A program made the position numbers and the translations under genes. Shown here piece after piece: positions 21,325 to 32,354 of a stretch of DNA of 64,000 nt. Under the pieces are notes generated by a model that ran no database searches, was not told where the DNA came from, and saw only the letters and a program-made list of their open reading frames with translations. Origin of the DNA: Branchipolynoe longqiensis (taxonomy: Eukaryota > Annelida > Polychaeta > Phyllodocida > Polynoidae); contig CM059187.1 in NCBI GenBank assembly GCA_030323885.1, positions 89,357,121-89,421,120 of the forward strand. The letters are read 5' to 3'. Within the stretch, counting starts at the first letter, position 1. Every line of letters begins with the position of its first letter.

Positions 21325-21879
21325 CGTAATCCACCTCGTCCGTTTGGCTCGGCTGCCTGCCGTAGATTGTGTCGAACTCTGCCGACTTGACTAGCACGCT
21401 GGCCGGTGCCGCCGTGTCGGAGACATCTGGTTCGGGGGTCACGTGGTCAGACAGGCGGTCCGTGTCGACCTGCTGGGAGCCCGCCGGCAGGGGGCGGTCA
21501 GGGTGCGGGTGGCTGTAGTCGACAGAGGGCGCCACCAAGTCCCGGCTGAAACCACACGGCGCGTCCACCTCGTCTTCGTCCTCGTCAAGACCGCCAATGG
21601 CGAACTGTGCCATGCGCGGCCGGCCGCCCTGCCCGACAACGGGGCGCCCCCCCGGGGCGGTCAGGGCGGCGCCGGGTGCCATCGGGGACGTGCCGCCGGC
21701 CCGCCCCGCCGCTGAGCCGTCCGGCGACGGCGGCGCGGCGGCGAGGCCGGGGGCGGCAACCCGGGGATGGAGAGTGCTGCTGTGTACAAGTGTCTGCAGC
21801 CAGTCGGGCCCCAGCTGGTGGCGCATCGTCTCCAGGTGCTTCTTCACGTCCAGGTGCTCGGTGGCAGCTGGCGTGGAGG
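21325..21879 (-). CDS. STK11IP: STK11IP exon 11
   Basis: Acceptor CCACTACTGCAG|CC after a pyrimidine tract, donor TACG|GTATGC; 2 nt + 184 codons + 1 nt. It opens with TEHLDVKKHLETMRHQLGPD and WLQ, matching human PELELMSSFRERFGRNWLQ. A long low-complexity part with an acidic stretch (GGLDEDEDEVDAP) follows. GC content is clearly higher than in the flanking introns. Confidence 0.92.
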
Positions 21880-21980
21880 CTGCAGTAGTGGGGGGAGGGG
21901 GTGGGGGGGGGGGGAGGGAGACAGAGTTCAGGTTACCCACATCAAAATTGTAAATAATCCTTAAGTAGGTGTTGAATGTA

Positions 21981-22173
21981 CAATAAAACCTCTCTAAATC
22001 GACCGACCATGGGACTGACATTAAATGGTCCATTTAATGAGGTGGTCGGTTTAGGGAGTTTTTTTAATCGTTACAATGGTATTGTATGAGTGATCGTTTG
22101 GGACCCAAAATAAAGCGATCAATATAGGGGAGTGGTCAATCTGTGGAGGTGGTCGGTTAGAGAGGGGTTACTG
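21981..22173. mobile_element. pogo/Tigger-type MITE
   Basis: CAATAAAACCTCTCTAAATC at the left, GAGAGGGGTTACTG at the right, TA on both sides. It lies about 100 bp upstream of exon 11. Confidence 0.72.
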
Positions 22174-22229
22174 TACTTTTAGTGAGTTCGTCTTTTTGCG
22201 GGTTTTTTGGGGGTCTTTCTTTTGTGTGT

Positions 22230-22573
22230 CTTTTAAAGTTGCATAGGCGAAAAAGAGCATAATTTTGATGAAAGAATATATAATACTTATTTAGATTTGA
22301 ACCTACGCATCCAAATTAGATACTTATTAAATGTGTTGCTATATTGAAGAGCATAATAATTCAATATATTAAAAACCTGTTACTATGGGGTCAGAATTTT
22401 GACAAGCACGCCAAAATTAATGTGGCATGTATACATTTCAAGCATCTCCAAAGTCAGCTATTTCAAATCAAAATTACTTCAAGCAAATGCAAAGTAAATT
22501 ATAACGATCAAACTAATATATTTATCTCAGAAAATGACAGAAACTCAAGGCCATCGGAATATGCTACTTTAAA
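22230..22573. mobile_element. TTAA-type MITE
   Basis: Left end TTAAAGTTGCATAGGCGA, right end with CCATCGGAATATGCTACTTTAA. The inverted ends are imperfect. Confidence 0.68.
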
Positions 22574-22599
22574 TATCTTTGCAACATTAGCAGAGGGAC

Positions 22600-22815
22600 C
22601 TCTATTATTCAGCAACATGTTATACTGCAAACTGTTATACTGCAACTTTTTATAATGCAACCTGTTATAATGCAGCATGTTATACTGCAACCTGCGTTAT
22701 ACTGCAACCTCTGTTATACTGCAACTGCTGTTATACTACAGCAGCTACTGTACTGCAACCGCTGTTATACGGCAACCTCTGTTAAGCTACAACATCTTGT
22801 TACACTGCAATCTCT
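22600..22815. repeat. short tandem repeat with the motif TGTTATACTGCAAC
   Basis: About 12 imperfect 12-17 bp units with the core GTTATACTGCAAC. The open frames across it are artefacts. Confidence 0.85.
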
Positions 22816-22818
22816 ATA

Positions 22819-22999
22819 CAGTAAAACCTCTCTATACCGACCCCTCCACAGATCGACCACTCCCCTATATCGATCGCTTTATTTCGGTCCCAACAATACC
22901 CCTGTAAGGATATTCTAACTCTCTAAACCGACCACCTCCCTAAATGGACCACTTAAAGTCGGCGGCCCCATGGTCGGTCGATTTAGAGAGGTTTTACTG
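22819..22999. mobile_element. pogo/Tigger-type MITE (best-preserved ends)
   Basis: Inverted ends CAGTAAAACCTCTCTA / TAGAGAGGTTTTACTG, TA target duplication on both sides. The CAGT...ACTG ends with TA fit the pogo/Tigger branch of Tc1/mariner. The element is 181 bp and has no ORF. Confidence 0.8.
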
Positions 23000-23074
23000 T
23001 ATTCGTGTTACTAATAAAATTAAGTCCATAGACTATATAAACAAAAATGGAAACAAAACTGAGAATTGCCCTAC

Positions 23075-23348
23075 ACATTGATGTGTCCGGAGTGATGACA
23101 GGCGGCTCAGACTCGGCGTCGCACCCCGAGTCCAGGTCCGAGATGGGGGCCTGTCGCACACGACGGGTGGCCCGGCCGCTGTGGCGGGCCCGGCCGTGGT
23201 GGCCCGGACCCGCCTCGCACCCGCCCGCCTGGCCCATGTCGATGCTCGTCTCAAGGGAGCTCTGACTGGGGCATGCCGGGAGCGGGCGGCCCGAGGCTGG
23301 GGAGCGAGGCCTGGCCGGCCTTAGCGTGATAGCCTTCTTCTGCGCTTC
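23075..23348 (-). CDS. STK11IP: STK11IP exon 10
   Basis: GC-rich exon. The acceptor is either CCTCCATCAG at 23348 (used here) or GAAGCGCAG at 23339; both keep the frame. The donor ATGT|GTAGGG gives phase 1, which matches exon 11. It is rich in Pro, Arg and Gly and ends with RRVRQAPISDLDSGCDAESE, comparable to human VRRASISEPSDTDPE, a likely phosphorylated linker. Confidence 0.82.
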
Positions 23349-23764
23349 CTGATGGAGGCCATGCCGGGAATGGAGAATGCTCATTAGTATACGACATGAG
23401 GCGTCAACGACAAAGAGATTGCTTCATAATGCAATAGCAGACCTGCCAACAATTCTTCTTCTTCTTCTTTTTTTTTTAAAGAGGAAAGAATAGATTACGC
23501 CGGAATCCTAATTAATAGTGCAAATTGTGTACCTGTATCAGGTTTCGAAAATGTCATACTTTCATTAGATTATACAACTTCAAACCAATGCATGCCGAAA
23601 TCAAGATTTATTTCACTGGAAAAAATGTATATAAAATCTGTACTTATGGATATATTTAGTTCAGACAATTAACCAAATTAAAAACTGTCAATGTTTATTA
23701 ATTCAGAATAAGCGCTACATTGAGTATAATATGTAAGGCTTGAGGTTGTGCTAACGGTACCTAC

Positions 23765-23806
23765 TTGGAGTTCAGCTTGAGAGATGGCCTGTCCGTCCAG
23801 CGTTAT
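23765..23806 (-). CDS. STK11IP: STK11IP exon 9 (42-nt microexon)
   Basis: Acceptor TGTACTTAAG|ATA, donor CTCCAA|GTAGGT; 14 codons, phase 0/0. Encodes ITLDGQAISQAELQ, matching human FLLDGKVLSLTDFQ. Its small size and weak acceptor (no strong pyrimidine tract) are unusual, but the homology and the matching phases on both sides support it. Confidence 0.82.
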
Positions 23807-24653
23807 CTTAAGTACAATATATATGAAGTTATTATATTAACCTATTAACCATCAGCCTATTTACTTCCATCTTTATCTCTTGCTAATATGATCTGTTGCT
23901 AAAAGCTGCATGGTCGAAAGAAAGTATCAAATGTTCAAAAGCAAAAACATGTATGTTTTTAAAATTTGTATTGAGGCTGTATTTATACGGTCCATAGCAT
24001 ATAACCCTGGGTATTCAGGCTTGTTTTCAATGCTGGCCAGCTGTAGTGTTGGTGTTATCTTATCACACAATAGCTGCTGATAAGGTATTTGATTGCCTGC
24101 ATTTCAGCAGCAGATAGATAGTTGGTTGGTCTGGTTAGTAGTCTAAGTTAATTTTTGGGGATTTTCTTGGCATATAAAACAAAAAAAACAAAAATTCTAC
24201 TCTTGTATATTTTATCCTACAGATCCAACTTAGTTACTGAGTATTGTCTCTATATTATTAATAACTAAAATCAGATAGGCCTACAGAAATATAGACATCT
24301 GATTTAAAAATTCACGAGGAAACGCTCGCTTCACCGCTTATTCATTTTCGTTCCTTCGCTCTCTGTGTCGTCACAGAACCAAGTGACCCGCTCCCGGAAC
24401 AGCCAAGTCGCAGGTAACCCCTCATGGTGAGGGGGTGGCCACTAGCCAGTCACAGAAGGGGGCGGTCCATCGAGGGACCACCTCTGGCTAGCCTGCTGCC
24501 ACTTGTCGCCATGCACGGAGAACAGTGGTCAGCGTAGTACCTGCCATCACTGTGTGGTGGTGACGCTCATGTACGGACTACTACAATATGCAGGATAGAG
24601 ACAAAGTGTTTAAGCATGCTGAAAACATATAATTCTAACTGCCTCACACCTAC

Positions 24654-24740
24654 CCTGTTTGCTGCAGTAGGACTGAGTTGGAGTGCGGTCAGAAGGCGGT
24701 GGTCGGCATGGAAACTTAGCGGGTTTCCCAACAACACGAG
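24654..24740 (-). CDS. STK11IP: STK11IP exon 8
   Basis: Acceptor GTCTCCAAG|CTC, donor AACAGG|GTAGGT; 29 codons, phase 0/0. Encodes LVLLGNPLSFHADHRLLTAL and QLSP, matching human LYLEGNPLWFHPEHRAATAQYLSP. This is the LRR cap with the conserved GNPL-x-F-H motif. Confidence 0.94.
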
Positions 24741-24840
24741 CTTGGAGACAAACAGGCAGTAAAGCCGTTAGGTACACTCATCTCACTTACAGAAATATTG
24801 TTTAATTATACATGTTATTGTTTTATACCATATGTATGTC

Positions 24841-25293
24841 TGTTTGTTGGGGTTTTACATCCTGGCAACATCCAAGGTCATATCAAGACGCGTACCGACT
24901 GGCGACAGTGCACACTCATGGCGACCTTATAGTGCTGCCCTACTAGGAGACCAGGCCGCCGGTATCATGACCTGATTTCCCAGTCGCATTATTCTGACAC
25001 TGAGCCAACCAGTCCTTGCACTATCCTAATAATGCCCAGCGCCTGGCTAGAAAGCAACAAGTATAATTTTTTAACTCATTGGTTTAACTCGACCAGGATT
25101 CAAACCCATTGGCTCGAATCCCACGATCTACCAAAACGGTAGACGGACGCTCAACTCATTTTACCATCTCACCTGGTCTGTAGTGATAAGTATCAATTTT
25201 CTGTATCATTGGTTTGACTCGGCCGGGATTGGAACTCCCGACCTTCTGCACGCAAAGCCTGCGCTCTTACCGAATCAGCCACTGCGTCCCGTG
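24841..25293 (-). mobile_element. SINE family A with a duplicated head
   Basis: A full copy (24841-25176) is followed directly by a second body/head segment (25180-25293), each with its own tRNA-like head. It suggests insertion of one SINE into another, or dimerisation. Confidence 0.72.
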
Positions 25294-25928
25294 TATATAT
25301 AAAACACATTATACGGACAGTGGATATACATACATCTAGAAATTGATAATAGCTTAAACAAGACCTACTTTTGACATATCTAAAAGGTAGCTTCAGTTTT
25401 CCCGGTACATAGCCGAGGAATTGAGGACAACGAGATGAAAGAAACTACATCCGTCTGCTTGTCAATCTCTAAACTTATTATTAGATTAATGTTGCTCACT
25501 TATTATTAGGTTCAGCATTTAACAGCAACAACAATAATAATAATATAAAAAATTCATTTTGAACTGTCTCTTTAATCGATGTTAAAGAAACACCAGCCCG
25601 CCAATAAAACTGCTAGTCAAGGTGAAATATAAAAAATACTAGCGTGTTCAGCAGTAAGGTTGAGACAATGCATTAGCGACTGCCACATCCGACTTTAGTA
25701 GCCGAAACAAGAAAGCTACATGAGGAATTAAAGAACGAGAAAGAAGAAAAATGAAAGAACCAAATCTGATTTCTAATAAATTCCCCGTGATTCTCTAGCA
25801 ATGTTATCCGCATTTTTTGGTTGGAGACGGAGTAAGGAGGAAATTAACGAAAAAGCGGATAGTTTTGTTGTTGTTAAATCACAGTGCAGTACTGACTGTG
25901 TGAAGATTTGTTGTTAGCGGAGACTCAC

Positions 25929-26002
25929 AAAGCCTAGGCTGTGCAGGGCCCGCAGCGGGAGAAGTGTAGTGAGGTGTGAACACAAGCAGTTGTCGGCCAC
26001 GT
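25929..26002 (-). pseudogene. duplicated partial copy of STK11IP exon 7 (possible alternative exon)
   Basis: This segment repeats the last part of exon 7 (VADNCLCSHLTTLLPLRAL) and its donor GGCTTT|GTGAGT, with a few substitutions. It is part of a roughly 235-bp tandem duplication (about 25800-26000 versus 26005-26246). The copy lacks exon 7's own acceptor. However, an AG at 26003-26004 is preceded by a pyrimidine-rich stretch and a CCCTAAC branch-like motif. Use of that AG would give 2 nt + 24 codons with the same entry and exit phases as exon 7. It is either a dead copy or a mutually exclusive exon; RNA data are needed. Confidence 0.6.
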
Positions 26003-26164
26003 CTGCTCCATTTTTGGTTAGGGACAGGGTAAAGAGGGAGAGACCCGTGGAAATTAGCGAAAAAGTGGATACCTTTTATCCCTACATAATAGAGTTGTTG
26101 GTTTTTTTGTTAAACCACAGCGCAGTACTGACTGTTCGAAGATTTGATGTTAGCGGAGACTCAC

Positions 26165-26271
26165 AAAGCCTAGTCTGTGCAGGGCCCGCAGAGGGAGAAG
26201 TGTAGTGAGGTGTGAACACAAGCAGTTGTCGGCCACGTCCAACTCCCCCAGGCCGGTCAGCTCACCCACAC
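26165..26271 (-). CDS. STK11IP: STK11IP exon 7 (LRR)
   Basis: Acceptor TGTCACTAG|GT, donor GGCTTT|GTGAGT; 2 nt + 35 codons, ends in phase 0. Encodes GVGELTGLGELDVADNCL and LRALHRLGF, matching human LEQLRNLRHLDLAYNLLEG and LLAELRKLYL. Its 3' three-quarters and its donor are duplicated 236 bp downstream in the intron (see 25929-26002). Confidence 0.92.
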
Positions 26272-26427
26272 CTAGTGACATATGAGGTTCTCAGTTAGTC
26301 ACACAATAATAAAACAACCATAACGGTACATATCGTGTTGACATACGTAATACAGCAGTACTGGTCTTCAACAGACAATTCTACATCCAGACCAATGTGG
26401 TCCTGATAAAGCAGGTAACCTGTCATC

Positions 26428-26535
26428 AGAAGAACAGTCGTGGTGTTCTCTGTGGTGGAGTGGTTAGAGTGTGTGACTTTTTTCTATGTCAGACTCCTAA
26501 TCTGAAGGTTGGTGGTTCAATTCCCCGTGCCCCCC
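26428..26535 (+). repeat. tRNA-like SINE head (family B)
   Basis: GTGGTGGAGTGGTTAGAGTG followed by CTAATCTGAAGGTTGGTGGTTCAATTCC resembles A and B boxes with a spacer. The same segment is found inverted at 37590-37675. It does not fold into a convincing intact tRNA. Confidence 0.6.
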
Positions 26536-28039
26536 CCCCCTCTGCCAATTTGGATTTCCACCGCTGTGTATCACTTACAGCGTCATCAAAGGCCGGTTGC
26601 TCTCATACCATGTCTATGTGGTCTGGGAGGTTAAAAATCCCATGGGCCAGTAAAAGTGTAGGCACGGGCTTTCTATCAACAAACTGTCTAATGGTGAAAA
26701 CAAGTCTAGTCAGACTTATCCATGATAGGCAGTATAAATCTAAAAAAAAACAAAAAAACTCAAAGGTAACAAAGACGGTTTGTACATTGGAAAATTGTCC
26801 GCATATGGTAGGGGTTTGCCTGGTAGGACGATCACGATACCTTATGTCAGGGTTCATACAGATATTCAACAACCAAATTTACCGCCCTTTAAGGGCCTTT
26901 TCAAAATTCATTTCTTCAGGCCGAAAAATATGATATAATGATTATATACGTGTCAACTCTTTACGGTCTTACTTCACCAGGTTTCTGTATGCTATTTTTA
27001 TCAAGCATGAGAAGTAACTAGGGAATTAACATCTTTATCATACCTAACGATAGCCCTAGATTAATTAATAAGTCATACACCTAGCCATTCAAAACACTTG
27101 TCAATCAAATATGCCCTCTCCTCCCCAAAACTCAAAAAGTAAAAAAGATTCAAGGTTTTTGAAAACGGGAATTTGGTCAATTTTCAAGGCCTTTTCATGG
27201 TATTTGCAAAATTAAGGTCTTTTCAATAGACACCTTCAAATTTAAGGCCTTTGCAGGAGACACCTTCAAATTTAAGGCCCTTTCAAGAGACACCTTCAAA
27301 TTCAAGGCCTTTTCAAGATTGCGCGAACCCTGTGTATGTACAATTGTGTATTTCCTTTCCTATTTAGCACATATGCAGCTATTTGGCTAAGAAAGATGCA
27401 GTGCTCTCAAATGGGCCTCAGCTGTAAGATTTGAAATCACTCTCACAACTCATTAGGACTATTATGATGCCCATGGGATGCATACTCACCTTTTTAGATT
27501 TGTATTGCAAATGTTCAGAGCTACTTTATTAGGAAAGATGGAGTGCTTTTAAATGGACTTATTTGAACTCACTCCACACACCCGAGAATTATTATGATGT
27601 TCACAACAATGTCTTACACTTTTTTATTGAACATGTACATTGCTATTTTCCTTATGACTACATAGCTATATTTTATTACCGTCAGCTGTGACTTGATTGA
27701 GTTGAAAAAATCCATGTCCAGTAGTACCTGTCTTCAGAAACACCTGTGATGGACGAATCCCTGTCACATGCTGCCCCTTTTCCAATTACAAACTGTCTTA
27801 TTTACATTTGGCTGCCCCTTTGACACCTGCTATCTCAGGACAAAATTGGTCTGGATGCGGAATTGTTCGGTGAAGACAAGTAGTATTGTACCAAAGTACA
27901 TGATGTGCAACATTAACAATACATATCAAATTCTCAGAGACTTCCTATCTTCCTCAGATGGCAGTAAATCGACGATACCGCATCGAGAATAAATATTTGC
28001 ATAACTATAATAATAAAATGATTCATTTAAGTATCATTA

Positions 28040-28314
28040 CCAGGGCCGTGTTCAAGGTACGCCTCCGAGACCTGACGTCATGCTAGTCTGAACGACTTTA
28101 GCTGATGGTCACCTCAAAAATGGCCGCCCTCAATGGAAAAGAAAAGCTCTGATTGGCTGAAACCACTGAATACGGCGGCCATTTTCGAGATGCTTTTTGT
28201 CTCCAGTCTGAAAAGTGAGATGTCTCCGAGACGACCCGGAGGCGTACCCTGAACGGAAATAAGCCAAAAGAAGTCTCGGAGCCGTCTTGGAGGCATACCC
28301 TGAACATGGCCCTG
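28040..28314. mobile_element. 275-bp MITE next to the exon 6 donor
   Basis: Inverted ends CCAGGGCCGTGTTCAAGGTA and its complement ending CCTGAACATGGCCCTGG. The middle contains GTCTCCGAGACG-type palindromic pieces. Its edge lies 18 nt inside the intron after STK11IP exon 6. Confidence 0.82.
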
Positions 28315-28332
28315 GCATCGACGAAGTCTTAC

Positions 28333-28462
28333 CATTGAGATTGTCCAAATCATTATTGCGCAGTATCAACGTAGACAGCTTGGTTCTGGCACTGATTGCG
28401 AAAGTAGGTATTTGAGAGATTTTGTTGTAGCCGAGGTTCAGCATGGAAACTTCTGTCAGGTA
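28333..28462 (-). CDS. STK11IP: STK11IP exon 6 (two LRRs)
   Basis: Acceptor TATCTCTCCAG|TAC, donor AATG|GTAAGA; 43 codons + 1 nt, ends in phase 1. Encodes YLTEVSMLNLGYNKISQIP and LSTLILRNNDLDNLN, two leucine-rich repeats matching human LHHLDISYNRLHLVP and LGVLILRGNELRSLH. A MITE starts only 18 nt into the following intron. Confidence 0.94.
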
Positions 28463-28476
28463 CTGGAGAGATAAGA

Positions 28477-28764
28477 TTGGTTGGGTGTTGAAGTTTTATG
28501 TCCTGGCAACATCTAAGGTCATATCAGGACGGGAACCGACTTGTGACAGTGCGCACTCATGGCCACTTTATAGTGCTGCCCCACTGGGAGACCATGCGGT
28601 CAGGACCATAACCTGATATCCCATCCTATTAATGCTGAGCACCAAGCTAGGAAGTGACAAGTATCAATTTGGTAAGTCATTGGTTTGACTCGACCGGGAA
28701 TCGAACTCCTGATCTTCCACACGGGAGGCCTGCGCTCTACCGATTCGGCCACCGCGACCGATTG
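28477..28764 (-). mobile_element. SINE family A
   Basis: It begins 15 bp upstream of the exon 6 acceptor (28462) with the tail-side motif GGTTGGGTGTTGAAG. The head is at 28764. The acceptor's pyrimidine tract (TCTTATCTCTCC) lies between the SINE and the exon. Confidence 0.8.
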
Positions 28765-29145
28765 TGGATGTGGAGAGATAAGAAGACAAATTCACGATGG
28801 AAACTTCTGGTCAGGCATTTGTAGAAACTCTTTTTAAGGTCTGGAGATACACATTCCAGGAATGAAAGAGGTCTCCTACAAAAACCGCGGAAATGAGGCC
28901 GAGACCATGACGCCACCTAGAACCAACGCCGAATTGACAGCATTAGACGATGGATGGCTGGTTGACAGGGTCAGACCCTGGTTGACAGCACTAGAACGTG
29001 AATGGCCCGTTGACAGCACCAGATGATAACGGCAGGTTGACAGTGTCAGATTTACATAGGATAGTGGCTAAGCTTTACAAATGACCTGACATTGTAATTC
29101 ACCTTTCATGCTTCAGTTGATATTATTGACACAATATAAACTTAC

Positions 29146-29217
29146 CTCCAAACAGCGGTCTGTATCCTTGATACTGTTGTGACTTAGGTCTAACACTTCG
29201 AGCCTTGGCACAAGGCG
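29146..29217 (-). CDS. STK11IP: STK11IP exon 5 (LRR)
   Basis: Acceptor ATACTGACAG|CGC, donor TTGGAG|GTAAGT; 24 codons, phase 0/0. Encodes RLVPRLEVLDLSHNSIKDTD, a canonical leucine-rich repeat (LxxLxLSxNxI) aligned with human LSALRFLNLSHNQVQD. One exon carries one repeat. Confidence 0.93.
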
Positions 29218-30162
29218 CTGTCAGTATGAAGATGTATGTGTATTAAATATAGCACAGAGTTAGAGAGTACTGGATATTCTCAATGTCGGACATCCGGGCA
29301 CTTTTTGTGCTCACAACGACAACACTAAAACTACCCTAACTATCACAGTAATTTGTACCTTTTGGTGCTTTGAAAGCAAATTTCTCTTATTTCTCTTAAA
29401 TAGTTCAGATCTTTCTCTACAATTTCACATTCAGCTTTTTTTTTTATCAGCCAATTGGAAGTTCTTGAATTTATTTTGCGAAAATAATTTTTGAGGCCGT
29501 GATCTGGTACGGCTACCACTGTCACTGACACTCAGAATATCCCAACTTTCAATATTATCTCTATTTTTAATCCTTTGCGAGAAAATTGCTCTTAAATTAA
29601 ATTAAATACTTCAGATCTTCCTCTTCAATCGCGCATTGAGATATTTTTAATCGACTCAATGAAAGCTTTAAAATTTTTTTTACAAAAATAAATGCTCCGC
29701 ATACACATAGCATTGCTCCAGCACAAATTACTGTGTTGTTTTACCCTTTACGAATAGTTTGGGCAGGCTGTGATGTCACGCCGACATAGAGAATAGCATG
29801 AAGTACCAAATACAGCACAAAATGCATCTAGCTTTTGTCAGTTATAAAAAGTTAATAGTTACACTAAATTAATTTGAAATTATTTTACCTTACATTTTAT
29901 ACATTCTAAAATATTATGATCTCAGCGTAATCAATTCCTGGTTGCATTAGAGAAACAACAGACGCTATAATTCCTCGCAAACTATTTTTTTAAGTGACAT
30001 CTAGCACTAACCTTTTTAATTAAAAGTTCAAATACAATTGCGAGCAAATGATGAAAGCAAACAATTCACAAACATCTCAGAGATATATTAATCATTTTCA
30101 ATAAATGCAAATTTTAAAGAAGAAAAACCGCTTAGCGTTGTACAGCTAATATATTGACTTAC

Positions 30163-30270
30163 CAAAGAGGTGTCCAGCTTTTCGATCATGTTGAAGCTGA
30201 GAACTGCTGTCCTTAGTTCCGGCCAAGACATGGGGCTACTGAGGTCGCCACCACATGTCTCAAACAGCTC
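30163..30270 (-). CDS. STK11IP: STK11IP exon 4
   Basis: Acceptor GTGACTAG|GAG, donor TCTTTG|GTAAGT; 36 codons, phase 0/0. Encodes ELFETCGGDLSSPMSWPEL followed by LSFNMIEKLDTSL. This matches human ELLSACGGDFCSALPW and FSYNALTALDSSL, including the CGGD motif and an LRR. Confidence 0.94.
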
Positions 30271-30379
30271 CTAGTCACAGAACAGCTTAGGTCAACCCGA
30301 TTGTAGTAACATAGCCTGCTGGCATACCTTTGTGCCAACACGGTATAAAATCATCAACAATCAATCAATTATGTGTGTA

Positions 30380-30561
30380 CAGTAAAACCTACCGAACCGA
30401 CCACCTCCATAGATCGACCATTCCCCTATATCGATCGCTTTATTTGGGTCCCAACAATACCATTGTATGTAACCATATTCTAACTCCCTAAACCGACCAC
30501 CTCCCTAAATCGACCACTTAAAGCCGGTCCCAAGGTCGGTCGATTTAGAGAGGTTTTACTG
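30380..30561. mobile_element. pogo/Tigger-type MITE
   Basis: CAGTAAAACC ... GGTTTTACTG ends with TA on both sides. Confidence 0.8.
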
Positions 30562-31136
30562 TATATGCAGACCTGTGCACCCGATCTCGCAGCTTTCCGT
30601 ATTGTCAAAGCTATTTTCCGTATTCTTAAATGACTTTCAGTAACACATTTACAATGAAAAATAAACAAATACATAATATCCACGAGCAAACTTTTCATGC
30701 TTAAAAACAACAACACAATTGATGAACATATGTACATAGTTTAATATAAAATTTTCGAAACAAAGGCCGAGAAACCGTATTTTCGTATTTACCCTTGCAA
30801 TCCGGAACAAATCTGAAAGGTGCACATGTCTGTATATGTAGCGTGCGTATATGCGTGTATATATATGATGAAGATATGTGTATCCATAGAATAACTGTTT
30901 TATTATCTATATTTGTATCTTCCTAACCTGAGACACGGATTAGTGGAGTGCCCCCCCCCCCCAGCCCCGACACCCACCCCCACCAAGCAGGTTGTAACTG
31001 AGACCGCCCCCGGCGTCAGTCACCCTCTAGGAATTTATGTACATATATATGTACGCATATATATATATATTTATATATGTATATGTACATATATATATGC
31101 ATATAAGTGTACATAAATATATATCCTTTAAATGTA

Positions 31137-31314
31137 CAGTAAAACCTCTCTAAATCGACCGACCTTGGAACTGACTTTAAGTGGTCGGCTGAGGGAGTTG
31201 GTCGGCTTAAGGAGCTAGAATATGGTTACAATGGTATTGTTGGGACTCAAATAAAGCGATCGAAATAGGGGAGTGGTCAATCTGTGGAGGTGATTGGTTA
31301 GAGAGGTTTTACTG
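31137..31314. mobile_element. pogo/Tigger-type MITE
   Basis: CAGTAAAACCTCTCTAAATC ... GAGAGGTTTTACTG, TA on both sides. It follows a TATATG/TACATA microsatellite (31040-31125). Confidence 0.8.
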
Positions 31315-31609
31315 TATATATAACATATACATTTATAGGGAGTATAGAGTATAGGTATGCGGGAAAAAATGTATTATATTCACTAATTAATGTTGTCTTG
31401 AATGTATTGGGTTCGCTAATTGTTATTGCTGGTCTGTGCTGTCCTGTGCTGCGGTTCTCCGCTGGTTGATGCATACTGCTTGCGAACGCGTGAGTCGCCC
31501 CACTCGCCTCACAATTTGTCCATTTACCGGTACGGGTGTTTATCTGAGCCATAGTCGATATCAAAATACTACCATAAACCCACCAAAAAAAGAGAAAAAA
31601 ATAGAGTAC

Positions 31610-31777
31610 CTGAAGACTGGAGAGACTGCGTGCGCATATGATAGTTGATAGTCTTCCACGCATGCGCTGGATGCCTTCCAGTAGGTGTAGAGGAGTTTTC
31701 TTTATTTCTAGTGTCCTCAGTGATTTGAACGGGCTGAGATTTACTCGTCCCTGTAGCGTGCTCGAAACATGCAATAT
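31610..31777 (-). CDS. STK11IP: STK11IP exon 3
   Basis: Acceptor TTATTTTCAG|ATA, donor CTTCAG|GTACTC; 56 codons, phase 0 at both ends. Encodes NLSPFKSLRTLEIKKTPLHL and TIICARSLSSLQ, a close match to human FPFKSLRHLELRGVPLHCL and TLICSRSLQAL. This is the first leucine-rich segment. Confidence 0.95.
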
Positions 31778-32354
31778 CTGAAAATAAACACAATTATTCA
31801 ATAAAATTGTATCAAATTGATGGAGAAAATGATGATGGGTTGAAAATGGTATCATATCGCGATGGGTGTGAGCTGCCAGCTGTAATAGGGTACAAAAAAT
31901 GTGGAGGGCAGTTGTTGTTTTTGTTAATTTGGGAGTGGGAGGTGTATCTTGATTTCATTCTGGAAATATATATTCAATTTCTTTTAAGATAATTAACAAC
32001 AACAAAAATTTGTCAACTCTACTGATGGCAAAGAGACGGTGGATAGTGAGTATGGCTTCCTGAAATAATCATTCATACATTGATAACGTTTTCAGCTACC
32101 TTCTCGGAAATAAGAATAGGATAGCAGTAATTAGAGATTCCAACCAAGAGAAACATGTTTCCGTAATCTACTTAGTATTTGAATTGCATTGTGCAATACT
32201 GGTAGGGCTTTGTGTGGGAGCTTAAAAATCAAAACTAAAATGCTATAGAAAAACAATAACACTTCCATGAAGACATTAAACATTTTACCAGGTATATTAA
32301 ATAATTTTGATGTTAATCGTCTCATAGAAATAACGTTAGATTCTTCTTTTGATT

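Noticed and set aside
21443..21964. Plus-strand Arg/Gly/Pro frames over STK11IP exon 11
   Set aside because: Antisense shadows of a GC-rich coding exon.
23390..23445. Alternative exon reading LLLHYEAISLSLTPHV as the DGK block of STK11IP
   Set aside because: Phases do not fit the flanking exons and the upstream sequence is purine-rich. The microexon at 23765-23806 gives a better match in phase.
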